A stretch of DNA of 64,000 nucleotides from JAAUUE01 sp943370025 (GTDB taxonomy: Bacteria; Cyanobacteriota; Cyanobacteriia; Cyanobacteriales; JAAUUE01): the NCBI GenBank assembly GCA_943370025.1, contig CALRPI020000024.1:5657-69656 (forward strand), written 5' to 3'. Positions 51,412 through 60,470 of the stretch are shown here, one piece after another. The translations under genes and the position numbers were made by a program. Within the stretch, counting starts at the first letter, position 1. Every line of letters begins with the position of its first letter. A model generated the notes under the pieces. That model did no database searches. It was not told the DNA's origin and was given only the letters and a program-made list of their open reading frames with translations.

Positions 51412-52848
51412 ATGCGAGTTGTAATTATTGGGGCTGGTTTAGCTGGTTTAGCCACGGCCGTAGACTTAGTGGATGCAGGCTGTGAAGTAGAAATCTTTGA
51501 ATCTCGTCCTTTTGTGGGCGGGAAAGTTGGCAGTTGGGTTGACCCTCAAGGAAATCATGTGGAAATGGGTCTACATGTTTTCTTTGGTTGCTACTATCAA
51601 CTATTTGACCTGATGAAAAAAGTCGGAGCCTTCGAGCATTTACTGCTCAAGCAACATACCCATACTTTTATTAATCAGGGAGGACGGGTAGGGGAACTAG
51701 ATTTTCGATTCATCACTGGTGCTCCATTTAATGGTCTGAAGGCGTTTTTTACTACCTCTCAGTTATCACTACAAGACAAAATTCAAAATTCCTTAGCTTT
51801 AGGAACTAGTCCGATCGTTCGGGGTCTGGTGGATTTTGATGGGGCAATGCGAAATATCCGAGATTTAGACGGGATTAGCTTTGCTGATTGGTTTCGCCGT
51901 CATGGAGGCAACGATGGCAGTTTGAAGAAAATGTGGAACCCGATCGCCTATGCCTTGGGTTTTATTGATACGGAAAATATCTCTGCCCGGTGTATGCTGA
52001 CGATCTTTCAGTTTTTTGCGGTGCGATCGGAGGCTTCTGTCTTGAGAATGTTGGCGGGATCCCCGGCAGAATATCTCCATAAACCCATTGTGGATTACCT
52101 GACGGCACGGGGAGTAAAAATTCATCTCCGCCGCCAAGTCCGGGAAATTTTGTATACGGGTTCCCCGGAAGCCACTCAGGTGACTGGGATGGCGATCGCC
52201 GAAGGGGAAAACGTGGAAACCATAACTGCCGATGCCTACGTTTGTGCGGCGGATGTGCCGGGAACCCAAAGGCTATTACCACCAGAGTGGCGGCAGTGGA
52301 GTGAGTTTGACAGTATCTACAAGCTAGATACTGTCCCGGTGGCTACAGTCCAATTGCGGTTTGATGGTTGGGTAACTGAGTTGAAAGATCCAGTGGCGAT
52401 GAAAGAACTCAAGGAAAAGGCGGGTTTAGATAATTTGCTCTACACTGCTGATGCGGATTTCTCTTGCTTTGCCGATATGGCACTGACTAGCCCAGAGGAT
52501 TACTATCGAGAAGGGGAAGGCTCTCTGATGCAATTAGTTTTGACTCCGGGGGATCCCTTTATTAAACAAAGCAATGAAGCGATCGCCCACCATGTCTTGC
52601 AGCAAGTCCAAGAATTATTTCCCTCTGCCAAGGAATTAAATATGACTTGGTATAGCGTGGTCAAACTGGCACAATCCCTCTACCGGGAAGCTCCGGGCAT
52701 GGATGTCTACCGCCCCGACCAAAAAACCCCGATCGATAATTTCTTCCTCTGTGGCAGCTACACCCAGCAGGACTACATTGATAGTATGGAGGGGGCAACG
52801 ATTTCTGGCAGAAGAGCAGCCAAGGTGATTTTGGCAAGTAAAGCCTAG
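51412..52848 (+). CDS. crtQ: Zeta-carotene desaturase
   Basis: A 478-residue FAD enzyme of carotenoid synthesis that converts zeta-carotene to lycopene isomers. It begins MRVVIIGAGLAGLATAVDLV (FAD-binding Rossmann fold), continues FVGGKVGSWVDPQGNHVEMG and ends with the typical FFLCGSYTQQDYIDSMEGA. The plant/cyanobacterial CrtQ type, not the bacterial CrtI type, is clear. An SRPBCC-family gene follows on the same strand, a common pairing. Confidence 0.96.
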   Translation: MRVVIIGAGLAGLATAVDLVDAGCEVEIFESRPFVGGKVGSWVDPQGNHVEMGLHVFFGCYYQLFDLMKKVGAFEHLLLKQHTHTFINQGGRVGELDFRFITGAPFNGLKAFFTTSQLSLQDKIQNSLALGTSPIVRGLVDFDGAMRNIRDLDGISFADWFRRHGGNDGSLKKMWNPIAYALGFIDTENISARCMLTIFQFFAVRSEASVLRMLAGSPAEYLHKPIVDYLTARGVKIHLRRQVREILYTGSPEATQVTGMAIAEGENVETITADAYVCAADVPGTQRLLPPEWRQWSEFDSIYKLDTVPVATVQLRFDGWVTELKDPVAMKELKEKAGLDNLLYTADADFSCFADMALTSPEDYYREGEGSLMQLVLTPGDPFIKQSNEAIAHHVLQQVQELFPSAKELNMTWYSVVKLAQSLYREAPGMDVYRPDQKTPIDNFFLCGSYTQQDYIDSMEGATISGRRAAKVILASKA

Positions 52849-52849
52849 G

Positions 52850-52910
52850 TTGATCCCCCCTACCCCCCTTAAAAAGGGGGGATAAGACTGTAGGGTGGGC
52901 AATGCCCACC
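52850..52910. repeat. Short family F copy followed by a family H palindrome
   Basis: GATCCCCCCTACCCCCCTTA with AAAAAGGGGGGAT, then GTAGGGTGGGCAATGCCCACC. It lies between crtQ and the SRPBCC gene and may weaken read-through. Confidence 0.7.
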
Positions 52911-52945
52911 ATTCCCAAACATTCAACGGAATTTGAGATAAGCCC

Positions 52946-53389
52946 ATGGCAGACTGGTTAGAACATAGTGTTCAAGTGGAAGTAAACGCCCCGATCGATC
53001 TGGTGTGGAGCCTATGGGCTGACTTGGAGCAAATGCCCCGGTGGATGAAGTGGATCGAATCGGTGAAGGTAGACCCCAATGACCCAGATTTGTCCTACTG
53101 GACGTTAAATACTGGGGGCTTAGAATTTACTTGGACTTCTCAACTGATCAAAACTATCCCTAACCAAATTATCCAATGGGAATCCACCACCGGGTTAGCC
53201 AACCGGGGAGCGGTACGGTTTTACGATCGCAAGGAAACCAGTATTGTCAAACTCAGTGTGGCTTACGATATTCCCGGTATCTTGGGGCAATTGATGGATA
53301 ATTTATTTCTCGGCAAGGCAGTAGAAGATACCCTAAACGAGAGCTTGGCTAAGTTCCAAGAATACGTCACCCACCTGCCACCCAATTGA
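52946..53389 (+). CDS. SRPBCC family (polyketide cyclase/dehydrase-like) protein
   Basis: A 147-residue START-like lipid-binding domain: HSVQVEVNAPIDLVWSLWAD, then LEQMPRWMKWIESV and TIPNQIIQWESTTGLANRGA. Proteins of this type follow crtQ in many cyanobacteria and could help handle a hydrophobic intermediate; that role is inference. Its last 23 bases overlap the gshB 3' end on the other strand. Confidence 0.9.
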   Translation: MADWLEHSVQVEVNAPIDLVWSLWADLEQMPRWMKWIESVKVDPNDPDLSYWTLNTGGLEFTWTSQLIKTIPNQIIQWESTTGLANRGAVRFYDRKETSIVKLSVAYDIPGILGQLMDNLFLGKAVEDTLNESLAKFQEYVTHLPPN

Positions 53390-54326
53390 TCACCTCTTCT
53401 CCTAGCTTGACCCCATTGAGCCGATCGATCTCTCGGATTCCCGTTGGGCTGGTGACATTTACTTCCGTTAGATAACCACCGATCACATCAATCCCCACAA
53501 AATACAAGCCATCATGGACTAGTTTGGGGGCAACTTGGTTACAGATAAATAGCTCGCGATCGGTAATCTCCGTCAATGCTACCCTGCCCCCCACAGCCAT
53601 ATTGCCCCGGAATTCCTTCCCGGTTGGAATCCGGTTTACTGCTCCGATGGGTTTGCCATTGAGCAAAATAATTCTTTTATCCCCTTCCTTGGCTGCGGGG
53701 AGATAGCTCTGTACCATCACTGGTTCCTTGCCTTGGTGGGTGCTGATTTCCACCAGGGAATTGAGATTGCGATCACCCGGCTGCAAAAATAGTATCCCTT
53801 CCCCAGCCTTGCCGCCTAGGGGTTTCATTACTGCCGCTTCCTGTTTTTCTACAAAGTCTCGGATTACTTGTTTATCTTGGGTGACGATCGTCTCTGGCAT
53901 CACCTCCGGGAAATTCATGGTATACATTTTCTCGTTGGCTGTCCGGATCCCTTGGGGAGAATTTACCACCAGAGTTTTTACCGGATCAAGATAATCCAAA
54001 ATATAGGTAGCATAAAGATAAGGTACGGTCACTGGAGGATCGGTTCTCATAAACACCGCATCCATTTCCTCCAAGCAAAGAAATTGCCCCCGATGAAGGT
54101 GATACCAATCTGGCACAGCGATCCAGCGATTTTCTCCTAGGGTGACCGGAACAAGCTCTAGGCGTTGCAAATAAGCATAAGCTTTGCTGCCTACCACGCT
54201 TAATTGAGCTGCCTGAGTTACCCAAACTTCATGCCCCAAAACCTGGGCAGCTTCCATAATTGCCACGGTAGTATCGTGGGTGGGATCAAGTTGGGGTACA
54301 GGGTCGAGAATAAAGGCAAATTTCAT
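53367..54326 (-). CDS. gshB: Glutathione synthetase
   Basis: A 319-residue ATP-grasp ligase that joins gamma-glutamylcysteine and glycine. It has MKFAFILDPVPQLDPTHDTT, VFMRTDPPVTVPYLYATYIL, KPLGGKAGEGILFLQ (ATP loop) and RIPTGKEFRGNMAVGG. The C-terminal VNVTSPTGIREIDRLNG is conserved. Monocistronic by position; convergent overlap of 23 bases with the SRPBCC gene. Confidence 0.96.
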   Translation of the reverse strand: MKFAFILDPVPQLDPTHDTTVAIMEAAQVLGHEVWVTQAAQLSVVGSKAYAYLQRLELVPVTLGENRWIAVPDWYHLHRGQFLCLEEMDAVFMRTDPPVTVPYLYATYILDYLDPVKTLVVNSPQGIRTANEKMYTMNFPEVMPETIVTQDKQVIRDFVEKQEAAVMKPLGGKAGEGILFLQPGDRNLNSLVEISTHQGKEPVMVQSYLPAAKEGDKRIILLNGKPIGAVNRIPTGKEFRGNMAVGGRVALTEITDRELFICNQVAPKLVHDGLYFVGIDVIGGYLTEVNVTSPTGIREIDRLNGVKLGEEVINWVAGG

Positions 54327-54651
54327 AGGGGCGTAGTCTAGGATAAGAATATTTTGGCAAGAATGTCCCTTTGTGCGGCAAGAGACATTCTTATTTTAAG
54401 GCGATCGCTGGTGAGGAGAATAGAAAATTAGTATAGTTGGCTACTAATAATTATCAGTTAGTTGAGAAATTTGTGGAGAGAATTATTGGGGAAATTATTG
54501 AGAAACTTATTAAGAAGTTTAGCGGCTAATGTCGAGATGACTACTTACTAAATTTATTATGAACTTTTCGGGGGCAATCATTTATGGGATTAGAATGGCA
54601 TTAGGTTACAGAGAATAGTGTTTAAGTAATATTTCAAGTAATATTTCGAGA

Positions 54652-54742
54652 CTATAGCAATCCTAAATCATTTGGTAACTCTAGAGGGTTAAAAACGGCA
54701 CACCCAGAGAGTGTCGTGTTTTCAACCCATTTGGGATTGTGA
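54652..54742. repeat. Family D element, copy 4
   Basis: CTATAGCAATCCTAAATCAT at the left and ATTTGGGATTG at the right, with AAAACGGCACACCC/GAGTGTCGTGTTTT in the centre. It is the only repeat seen in the 456-base gap 54327-54782, which otherwise holds the terD promoter region. Confidence 0.75.
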
Positions 54743-54782
54743 TAATTAGGCATATCTAGGCGACAAACAGGAGATAACACCC

Positions 54783-55424
54783 ATGGCAAGCAACTTACAA
54801 GCAGAGGAACGTATCACCCAAGGAGAATCTATTTCCTTAGAGCAAGGACAACGCATCTCCCTCTCCCAGACAGTTCCTAATTTACAGAAAATTATGTGTG
54901 GTCTGGGTTGGGATATCCCTACCCATAGTCCCGGTGGTTTATTTAGCGGTCATGAAGAGCCAAGCAACTGCGATCTAGATGCTTCGGTAATTTGTTTAGA
55001 TGCCGAGGGAACGATCGACAATCCAGAAAATATCATCTATTTTGACAACCTCAAACATTATTCCGGGGGCATCAAACACTTAGGAGATAACAAAACCGGA
55101 GCTGGGATCGGCGATGATGAACAGATTGTCGTGGAACTAGGCAAAATCCCTGCCACCATCACCAAGCTAGTATTTACGGTCAATATCTATGAGTGCAATC
55201 TCCGCCAGCAGGATTTTGGCAGGATTGAAAATGCCTACGTCCGCTTGGTAGACATGGCAACCAATCTAGAGTTTGCTCGCTACAACCTCTCTGGTCAGGG
55301 AGGAATCACTGGCATGGTAATGGCGGAGATCTATCGAGACGGCGATGATTGGTATATGGAAGCGATCGGTAAAGGTGTTCAAGTCAACGGCATCGAAGAG
55401 TTAGTCCGTTCCTATGCTGTCTAA
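54783..55424 (+). CDS. terD: TerD-family stress protein
   Basis: A 213-residue protein of the TerD/TerE family, linked with tellurite resistance and general stress. Calcium-binding features are visible: NCDLDASVICLDAEGTI and GAGIGDDEQIVVELGKIP. Near residue 38, CGLGWDIP is typical. No other ter gene is adjacent. A strong hairpin follows 59 bases after the stop. Confidence 0.93.
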   Translation: MASNLQAEERITQGESISLEQGQRISLSQTVPNLQKIMCGLGWDIPTHSPGGLFSGHEEPSNCDLDASVICLDAEGTIDNPENIIYFDNLKHYSGGIKHLGDNKTGAGIGDDEQIVVELGKIPATITKLVFTVNIYECNLRQQDFGRIENAYVRLVDMATNLEFARYNLSGQGGITGMVMAEIYRDGDDWYMEAIGKGVQVNGIEELVRSYAV

Positions 55425-55482
55425 CAATTCCCCAAAATAACTAAGAACTTTTTCCTGCTCTACAGGAGAGATCATCATGGAC

Positions 55483-55518
55483 TAAGAAGGTCGCATCCTA
55501 ATGGGTGTGACCTTCTTA
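55483..55518 (+). terminator. Terminator-like hairpin after terD
   Basis: TAAGAAGGTC and GACCTTCTTA, extended inwards by GCATCC/GGGTGT, give a 16-pair stem with the loop TAAT. The following T-run is weak. Confidence 0.6.
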
Positions 55519-55618
55519 ATCGTTTGACAACCAATATTATTCTAGAGGCTAGATTGTTCTAGCGATCGCCATAATGCTTAAGACCAGCAATTCTTAATTT
55601 TTAAAAAACCCACTATCA

Positions 55619-55707
55619 GGACTTACGCATTTGGAAGTTGTTGCAGGTGCTCCGCGCCTGCAACAACTTCCAAAACTCTCGATAATTTGTTGAGAGTGCG
55701 TAAGTCC
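55619..55707. repeat. Family B element, copy 2
   Basis: Perfect ends GGACTTACGCA/TGCGTAAGTCC. The stem GGAAGTTGTTGCAGG/CCTGCAACAACTTCC is closed by TGCTCCGCG. It lies in the purA upstream region (gap 55425-55819). Confidence 0.85.
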
Positions 55708-55819
55708 TACCTATTTAAGATGAGAATTGCTGAAAATCAAACAACTGACTTGACATCAATAACACTAACTATAGATAATTAGAGATTGTCCATAAACTCT
55801 AAAAAGATTTAATAAACCC

Positions 55820-57157
55820 TTGGCTAACGTAGTTGTAATTGGCGCTCAGTGGGGCGATGAAGGAAAAGGTAAAATCACAGATTTACTCAGTAAATCTGCT
55901 GATGTCGTGGTTCGGTATCAGGGTGGTGTCAACGCTGGACACACCGTGGTCGTACAAGAGAAAACCTTTAAGTTGCACCTGATCCCTTCGGGTATTCTCT
56001 ATTCTGATACAGATTGTTTGATTGGTTCTGGCACAGTAATTGATCCCCAAGTCCTGATTGGGGAATTAGATCAACTGGCTACTTTGGGAGTTTCTACCGA
56101 GCGGCTGCTGATCTCAGAGACCGCCCATATTACTATGCCCTATCATCGGCTGATCGATTTGGCATCAGAGGAACGGAGAGGAGAACATAAAATTGGCACC
56201 ACAGGGCGGGGCATTGGTCCTACCTACGCTGATAAATCAGAGCGGACAGGGATTAGGATGGTGGATCTGATGAATCCTAAATCCCTGCGCAAGAAACTCC
56301 TCTGGACGATCAACTACAAAAATGTCATCCTTGAAAAACTTTACGATTTAGAACCTTTGGATCCAGAAGAGATCATTGAGCAGTATGAAAAATATGCCCA
56401 AAGATTACGCCCCCATGTGGTGGATTGCTCCTTGACTATCTATGAAGCTGTGCAGCAACGCCGGAATATTCTCTTTGAGGGAGCGCAGGGAACTCTACTA
56501 GATTTAGACCACGGAACCTATCCCTACGTCACTTCTTCCAACCCAGTGGCTGGAGGAGCTTGTGTGGGAGCAGGGGTGGGACCAACGATGATTGATCGCG
56601 TGATTGGCGTGGCTAAAGCCTACACTACTAGAGTCGGCGAGGGACCTTTCCCCACGGAACTAGATGGAGAGATGGGTGAGTTGTTGTGCGATCGAGGGGC
56701 AGAGTTTGGCACCACTACTGGCAGGAAGCGCCGCTGTGGTTGGTTTGATGCCGTCATCGGGCGCTATGCGGTGCGGATTAATGGCATCGATTGCCTTGCG
56801 ATTACTAAGCTAGATGTCCTCGATACCCTACCAGAGATTCAAGTCTGTGTCGCTTACGAGGTGGATGGGGAAACCCGGCAGCACTTCCCTAGCAGTTCCC
56901 GGATCTTTGGTAACTGTCGTCCTATCTATAAATCTTTTCCGGGCTGGCAACAATCAACGGAAGATTGTCGGACGCTAGAAGATCTCCCCCCCCAAGCCTT
57001 GGCTTACCTGAAGTTCCTTGCAGAATTGATGGAAGTTCCGATCGCCCTAGTCTCCCTAGGAGCAGGTCGTGACCAGACCATCATTGTCGAAGACCCCATC
57101 CACGGTCCCAAGCGGGGCTTGCTCTACCCCAGTTCTGCCGTGGGAGCGAATCTTTAG
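55820..57157 (+). CDS. purA: Adenylosuccinate synthetase
   Basis: A 445-residue GTP-dependent enzyme that joins IMP and aspartate in AMP synthesis. It has IGAQWGDEGKGKITDLL (GTP site), GGVNAGHTVV, GTTGRGIGPTYADK and the FEGAQGTLLDLDHGTYPYVT signature. The start is TTG at 55820, fixed by the conserved MANVVVIGAQWGDEGKG; no strong ribosome site is visible before it. Confidence 0.97.
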   Translation: MANVVVIGAQWGDEGKGKITDLLSKSADVVVRYQGGVNAGHTVVVQEKTFKLHLIPSGILYSDTDCLIGSGTVIDPQVLIGELDQLATLGVSTERLLISETAHITMPYHRLIDLASEERRGEHKIGTTGRGIGPTYADKSERTGIRMVDLMNPKSLRKKLLWTINYKNVILEKLYDLEPLDPEEIIEQYEKYAQRLRPHVVDCSLTIYEAVQQRRNILFEGAQGTLLDLDHGTYPYVTSSNPVAGGACVGAGVGPTMIDRVIGVAKAYTTRVGEGPFPTELDGEMGELLCDRGAEFGTTTGRKRRCGWFDAVIGRYAVRINGIDCLAITKLDVLDTLPEIQVCVAYEVDGETRQHFPSSSRIFGNCRPIYKSFPGWQQSTEDCRTLEDLPPQALAYLKFLAELMEVPIALVSLGAGRDQTIIVEDPIHGPKRGLLYPSSAVGANL

Positions 57158-57205
57158 AATAGAACGAAGAAACCTAAGGGTGCAAAATTGACCTTAGTGT
57201 CAACT

Positions 57206-57309
57206 TACAGCCGTTTGAGAGTCGTTGGCTACAGCCACCCACTCTCAAACCCAACATGGATAGGACTTTCAATATTTGTGGTGTGTCTCATTTGAACGCA
57301 AAGTGCTGT
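57206..57309. repeat. Family A element, copy 4 (reversed)
   Basis: TACAGCCGTTTGAGAGT at the left; AACCCAACATGGATAGGAC and GTGCTGTTA at the right. It is the reverse complement of the copy at 18348 with some changes in the hairpin. Confidence 0.8.
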
Positions 57310-57354
57310 TAATCTCAAAGAGAGTACCAGTCGGCTATTTAATGATTAGTCCTT

Positions 57355-57379
57355 GATCCCCCCTTTTTAAGGGGGGATT
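57355..57379. repeat. Family F core, short copy
   Basis: GATCCCCCCTTTTTAAGGGG GGATT: the palindromic core of family F alone, between the convergent purA and hisC genes, where it may act as a terminator. Confidence 0.6.
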
Positions 57380-57408
57380 TTTTCTGAAATGAAAGCGTTG
57401 TGTCTCTA

Positions 57409-58542
57409 CTACTTGCTAGAAAGAACTTTGGTGAGCCGATCGATGGTTCTCTGGTTTTCTGGAGGGCTACCCACCGTAATCCTTAATCCGCCTCCTGTGT
57501 GGCGGATCAGAGTTCCCTGTGCTTCCATGCTTTGACGAATCTGGGTTAGAGCCTGTTCATGATTCGTTGATTCTGCAAAAGTCTCAGCTAGGCGGAGATA
57601 GATAAAATTAGCCTGACTCTCCCAAACTCGGAGGGCTGGTTGTTGCCGGAAATAAGCGATGAGAGTTTGCCGATCTCTAAAGATTTGACCAACTGAGGCG
57701 AGTAACTCTTCAGAGTGCTGGAGAGCAATCAAAGCGGCAGCTTGAGAAAAACTGGGCAGATTGTAGGGGAGGCGGATTTTTTCTAGGGCTTGAATGACTT
57801 GAGGATGGGCGATCGCGTAGCCCACACGATGGGCTGCCAAGCGAAATGCCTTAGAGAAGGTGCGTAAAACTATCCAGTTGGCATATGCCGCCAGTTCCCC
57901 CACTAGGGAATGTTGACAAAATTCAAAATATGCCTCATCGATTACTACCAAAATATCTTCTGGTAAGCTCTGCAACCAAGCAATTTCCTGACTAGTTAAG
58001 GCATTGGCGGTGGGGGAATTGGGATGGACAACAAATACTACCCGTACCGGAGATTCCGTAGTCGATTGAATCTGGATCACCTGCGCCGCCGCCTCTAGAT
58101 CCATTTGCCAATTTTCCTGATGGCGAGAAATCTTGCAGACAGGAATCCCCAAGGTGGTAGCGAGGATGCCGTACATCGAGAAGGTTGGTTCTGCAACCAA
58201 GATTGAGCCATTACCGCCTAAACAAGTGGCAATTAATAAAGAGCGAATCAATTCATCGGAACCATTGCCGACAGAAATTTGCTCTGGGGTAATAGCTGAG
58301 CTGGGCTGGGCTGAGGTATTAACATAGGTGGCGATCGCTTGTTTTAGTTCTGCATGACCACCATCGGGGTAACGATTTGCGGTAATGAGTTCTTGATAAG
58401 TCCAAGCTAGTTTTTGCTTCAGTTCTGGTGGCAAATCTAAGTGGCTCTCGTTGCCATCTAGGCGATCGATGTCTGCTGAGGCAACATGGGCTGGGTTATA
58501 AGCTTGGAGATGGGTGAGGTCGGAGCGTAAGAAGGTAAACAT
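57409..58542 (-). CDS. hisC: Histidinol-phosphate aminotransferase
   Basis: A 377-residue PLP enzyme for the imidazole-acetol phosphate to histidinol phosphate step. It begins FLRSDLTHLQAYNP, has LDGNESHLDLPPEL, VFVVHPNSPTANAL, VVIDEAYFEFC and the PLP Lys in RTFSKAFRLAAHRVGYA. It converges with purA. Confidence 0.93.
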   Translation of the reverse strand: MFTFLRSDLTHLQAYNPAHVASADIDRLDGNESHLDLPPELKQKLAWTYQELITANRYPDGGHAELKQAIATYVNTSAQPSSAITPEQISVGNGSDELIRSLLIATCLGGNGSILVAEPTFSMYGILATTLGIPVCKISRHQENWQMDLEAAAQVIQIQSTTESPVRVVFVVHPNSPTANALTSQEIAWLQSLPEDILVVIDEAYFEFCQHSLVGELAAYANWIVLRTFSKAFRLAAHRVGYAIAHPQVIQALEKIRLPYNLPSFSQAAALIALQHSEELLASVGQIFRDRQTLIAYFRQQPALRVWESQANFIYLRLAETFAESTNHEQALTQIRQSMEAQGTLIRHTGGGLRITVGSPPENQRTIDRLTKVLSSK

Positions 58543-59234
58543 AGGTTGAAGCTGGGGACTGAGGAACTACAAAGGAACCCTATTCTATCAAAGAAAATGC
58601 CTGCCAAGAGCTGAGACAAGTCGACCAAGAAGATGGTGAAAAAAGTACCCAAAAATGAAAAGCCACCGAAACTAATTTCAGCGGCATGTTGTATGAGGAG
58701 TCTTGACTATCCATATGGTAGAAGTTATCCAAAACTTCTACAACTGAACCACCATAAATGTACCATTTTTCCCAAAGGCAAAATATATTTCTGCCCCCAG
58801 CTAACCTGTAGAAATCATAAAACTTAACCAAAAGTAGGATTCTCAGGTTGCAAAAATTACAACAGTTTGAGTGTGAGCTGAGGGTCGACATAGCCTGCTT
58901 TGACATACTCCCCGGCGCGAACGCGCAGTGATTCTTGACACATCATTTCAACTTGCTACCGAAGCAGTCTTATACCAAATTAACGTGAGTTCGATGATTT
59001 TTAAAAGCCTGATGGACAGAGAATCGTTTTTTGCTATTTTCAACTTGGTAACGAAGACATCAGGTTTTTAGGGATTTTTGTCGAACTCACATTGCACAAT
59101 ATGTGGACTGAGCGAAGTCGAAGTCCGGCTCTAGGGGGCTGGTTTCGACTTCGCTCAACCAGCCTTAGGAAATCCTGCATAACGTGAGAATGAAACCATA
59201 AGTTTTTTTAGGGATTGTTATCGAATTCACGTCA
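58543..59234. other. Gene-free region with decayed mobile-element traces
   Basis: About 690 bases without a supportable gene. The stretch 58901-58938 (TGACATACTCCCCGGCGCG...GATTCTTGAC) resembles the stem-loop end of IS200/IS605-type elements. 58985-59090 is an inverted repeat with arms of about 31 bases (GTGAGTTCGATGATTTTTAA against TAGGGATTTTTGTCGAACTC). 59098-59163 carries two CTGAGCGAAGTCGAAG-type hairpins. Confidence 0.5.
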
Positions 59235-59331
59235 AATCAAAAAAATGGTTTCACCATTTTTTTGATTTAAATCCCTACTTAGCAAGGTATTCAGAGCCTT
59301 ATTTGTATCAACTATTTGGCAAAATGATATT
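59235..59331. repeat. Family E element (reversed), copy 2
   Basis: Hairpin AAATCAAAAAAATGGT-TTC-ACCATTTTTTTGATTT (59235-59269), then the shared unique part ending CTATTTGGCAAAATGATA. Relative to 18502-18607 a T-A pair in the stem has become C-G on both arms. Confidence 0.8.
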
Positions 59332-59341
59332 AGCTCAATGT

Positions 59342-60286
59342 TCAAACACCCTTAATTCCACTTGCCTTCAAAACATCGGGTAAAGTGGCGCAGTAGGTAG
59401 GTAAACCAAAACTTGCCGGGGTTACTGGGTCTTTGTAGGTGAAGTGACGATACTCGATCGAGAAAGCATCCCAATCTGCCACTTCAATCCGAAATACCGC
59501 AATCAAAATATTTGCCATCCACACTTCTAAGGGAATCCGAAAATAGATATTTTTCCCTAAGTAGGCACACACTTCTTCCACCGCTTGGTTAGCAGAAATT
59601 ACTGGGGTTCCTAACACCACTTGACGTTGATTTAGTTCTGGATGCGCTACTAAATAGCAAACAACTTGGGCAATATCTTTGGCATGGAGAAAATGAAAAC
59701 TAGCATCGGCCTTCAGCCATTTAATTAAACCAATATATTTAGCTACTTCTCCAATGCCACCGGAAATGTGGGAGTAGGGCTTATTCTTTTCTCCACCAAA
59801 TACTAAAGTGGGAAATACTGTCGTGATCTTGGGGGCGATCGCTAACTCACCTAAGCTTTGATAGCACTCATACTTCGTCCTAATATAATTATGCCCAGTC
59901 TTACTCGCTGCCTCTAAAAGCTGATTATTTTTATCTAAAATACTGGCGGTAGAAAAATAAATTACCTGCTCACAGGTTTCTAAATCAAGAAAGTTCATCA
60001 ACTGATGGGTTTTGGTGACATTGATTTCTCTAGTTTCCTCAATGCCCCCCCAAGCCGCTGCAATCAGAATTGCCACCTGCATGGTTTTGAGCAAATCTGC
60101 ATAATTCGCAATTTGTAATAAGTCTCCCTGTAATATATGAATCCCCTCACGGGCTTGATAATCAAAACCCAACTTTTGAGGATTTCTCACCAACAAATAC
60201 AATTCATGATCAGTATTTTGGATTAAATTCTCCACCAGATAGTGACCAATGCAGCCACTAGCACCCGTAATAAAAATTTTCTTCAT
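59342..60286 (-). CDS. NAD-dependent epimerase/dehydratase family protein
   Basis: A 314-residue extended SDR. It starts MKKIFITGASGCIGHYLVEN (NAD-binding GxxGxxG). The catalytic pair lies in NYIRTKYECY (YxxxK) with the Ser in YFSTASILD. Residues beyond 200 form a substrate domain; the substrate is unknown. The stop is ten bases from a family E element. Confidence 0.88.
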   Translation of the reverse strand: MKKIFITGASGCIGHYLVENLIQNTDHELYLLVRNPQKLGFDYQAREGIHILQGDLLQIANYADLLKTMQVAILIAAAWGGIEETREINVTKTHQLMNFLDLETCEQVIYFSTASILDKNNQLLEAASKTGHNYIRTKYECYQSLGELAIAPKITTVFPTLVFGGEKNKPYSHISGGIGEVAKYIGLIKWLKADASFHFLHAKDIAQVVCYLVAHPELNQRQVVLGTPVISANQAVEEVCAYLGKNIYFRIPLEVWMANILIAVFRIEVADWDAFSIEYRHFTYKDPVTPASFGLPTYCATLPDVLKASGIKGV

Positions 60287-60329
60287 CGGTTAATTAGTTA
60301 TATTTTCTGAAATATTAGCTAGGTTTGGG

Positions 60330-60460
60330 TTTGAGTGTGGGCTGAGGGTCGTCGAAGCCCACATCAAGTTGCTGTAGAACTTACGCACTGTCAACAAATT
60401 AGCTTGGGTTGAGGAGTCTTTTGCGGGCTGAGCGAAGTCGAAGCCCACAAAAAATTCCTC
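60330..60460. repeat. Family A fragment joined to a diverged family B element
   Basis: TTTGAGTGTGGGCTGAGGG, TCGTCGAAGCCCACA and TTGCTGTAG (60330-60376) is a shortened family A end. GAACTTACGCACTGTCAAC (60377) begins a family B shell with the centre GCGGGCTGAGCGAAGTCGAAGCCC flanked by pairing TTTT/AAAA bases. Confidence 0.7.
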
Positions 60461-60470
60461 GTGTAAATCC

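Noticed and set aside
58580..58906. 108-codon minus-strand frame upstream of hisC
   Set aside because: Cys/Ser/Phe-rich translation without conserved pattern or ribosome site; the region looks like decayed intergenic DNA.
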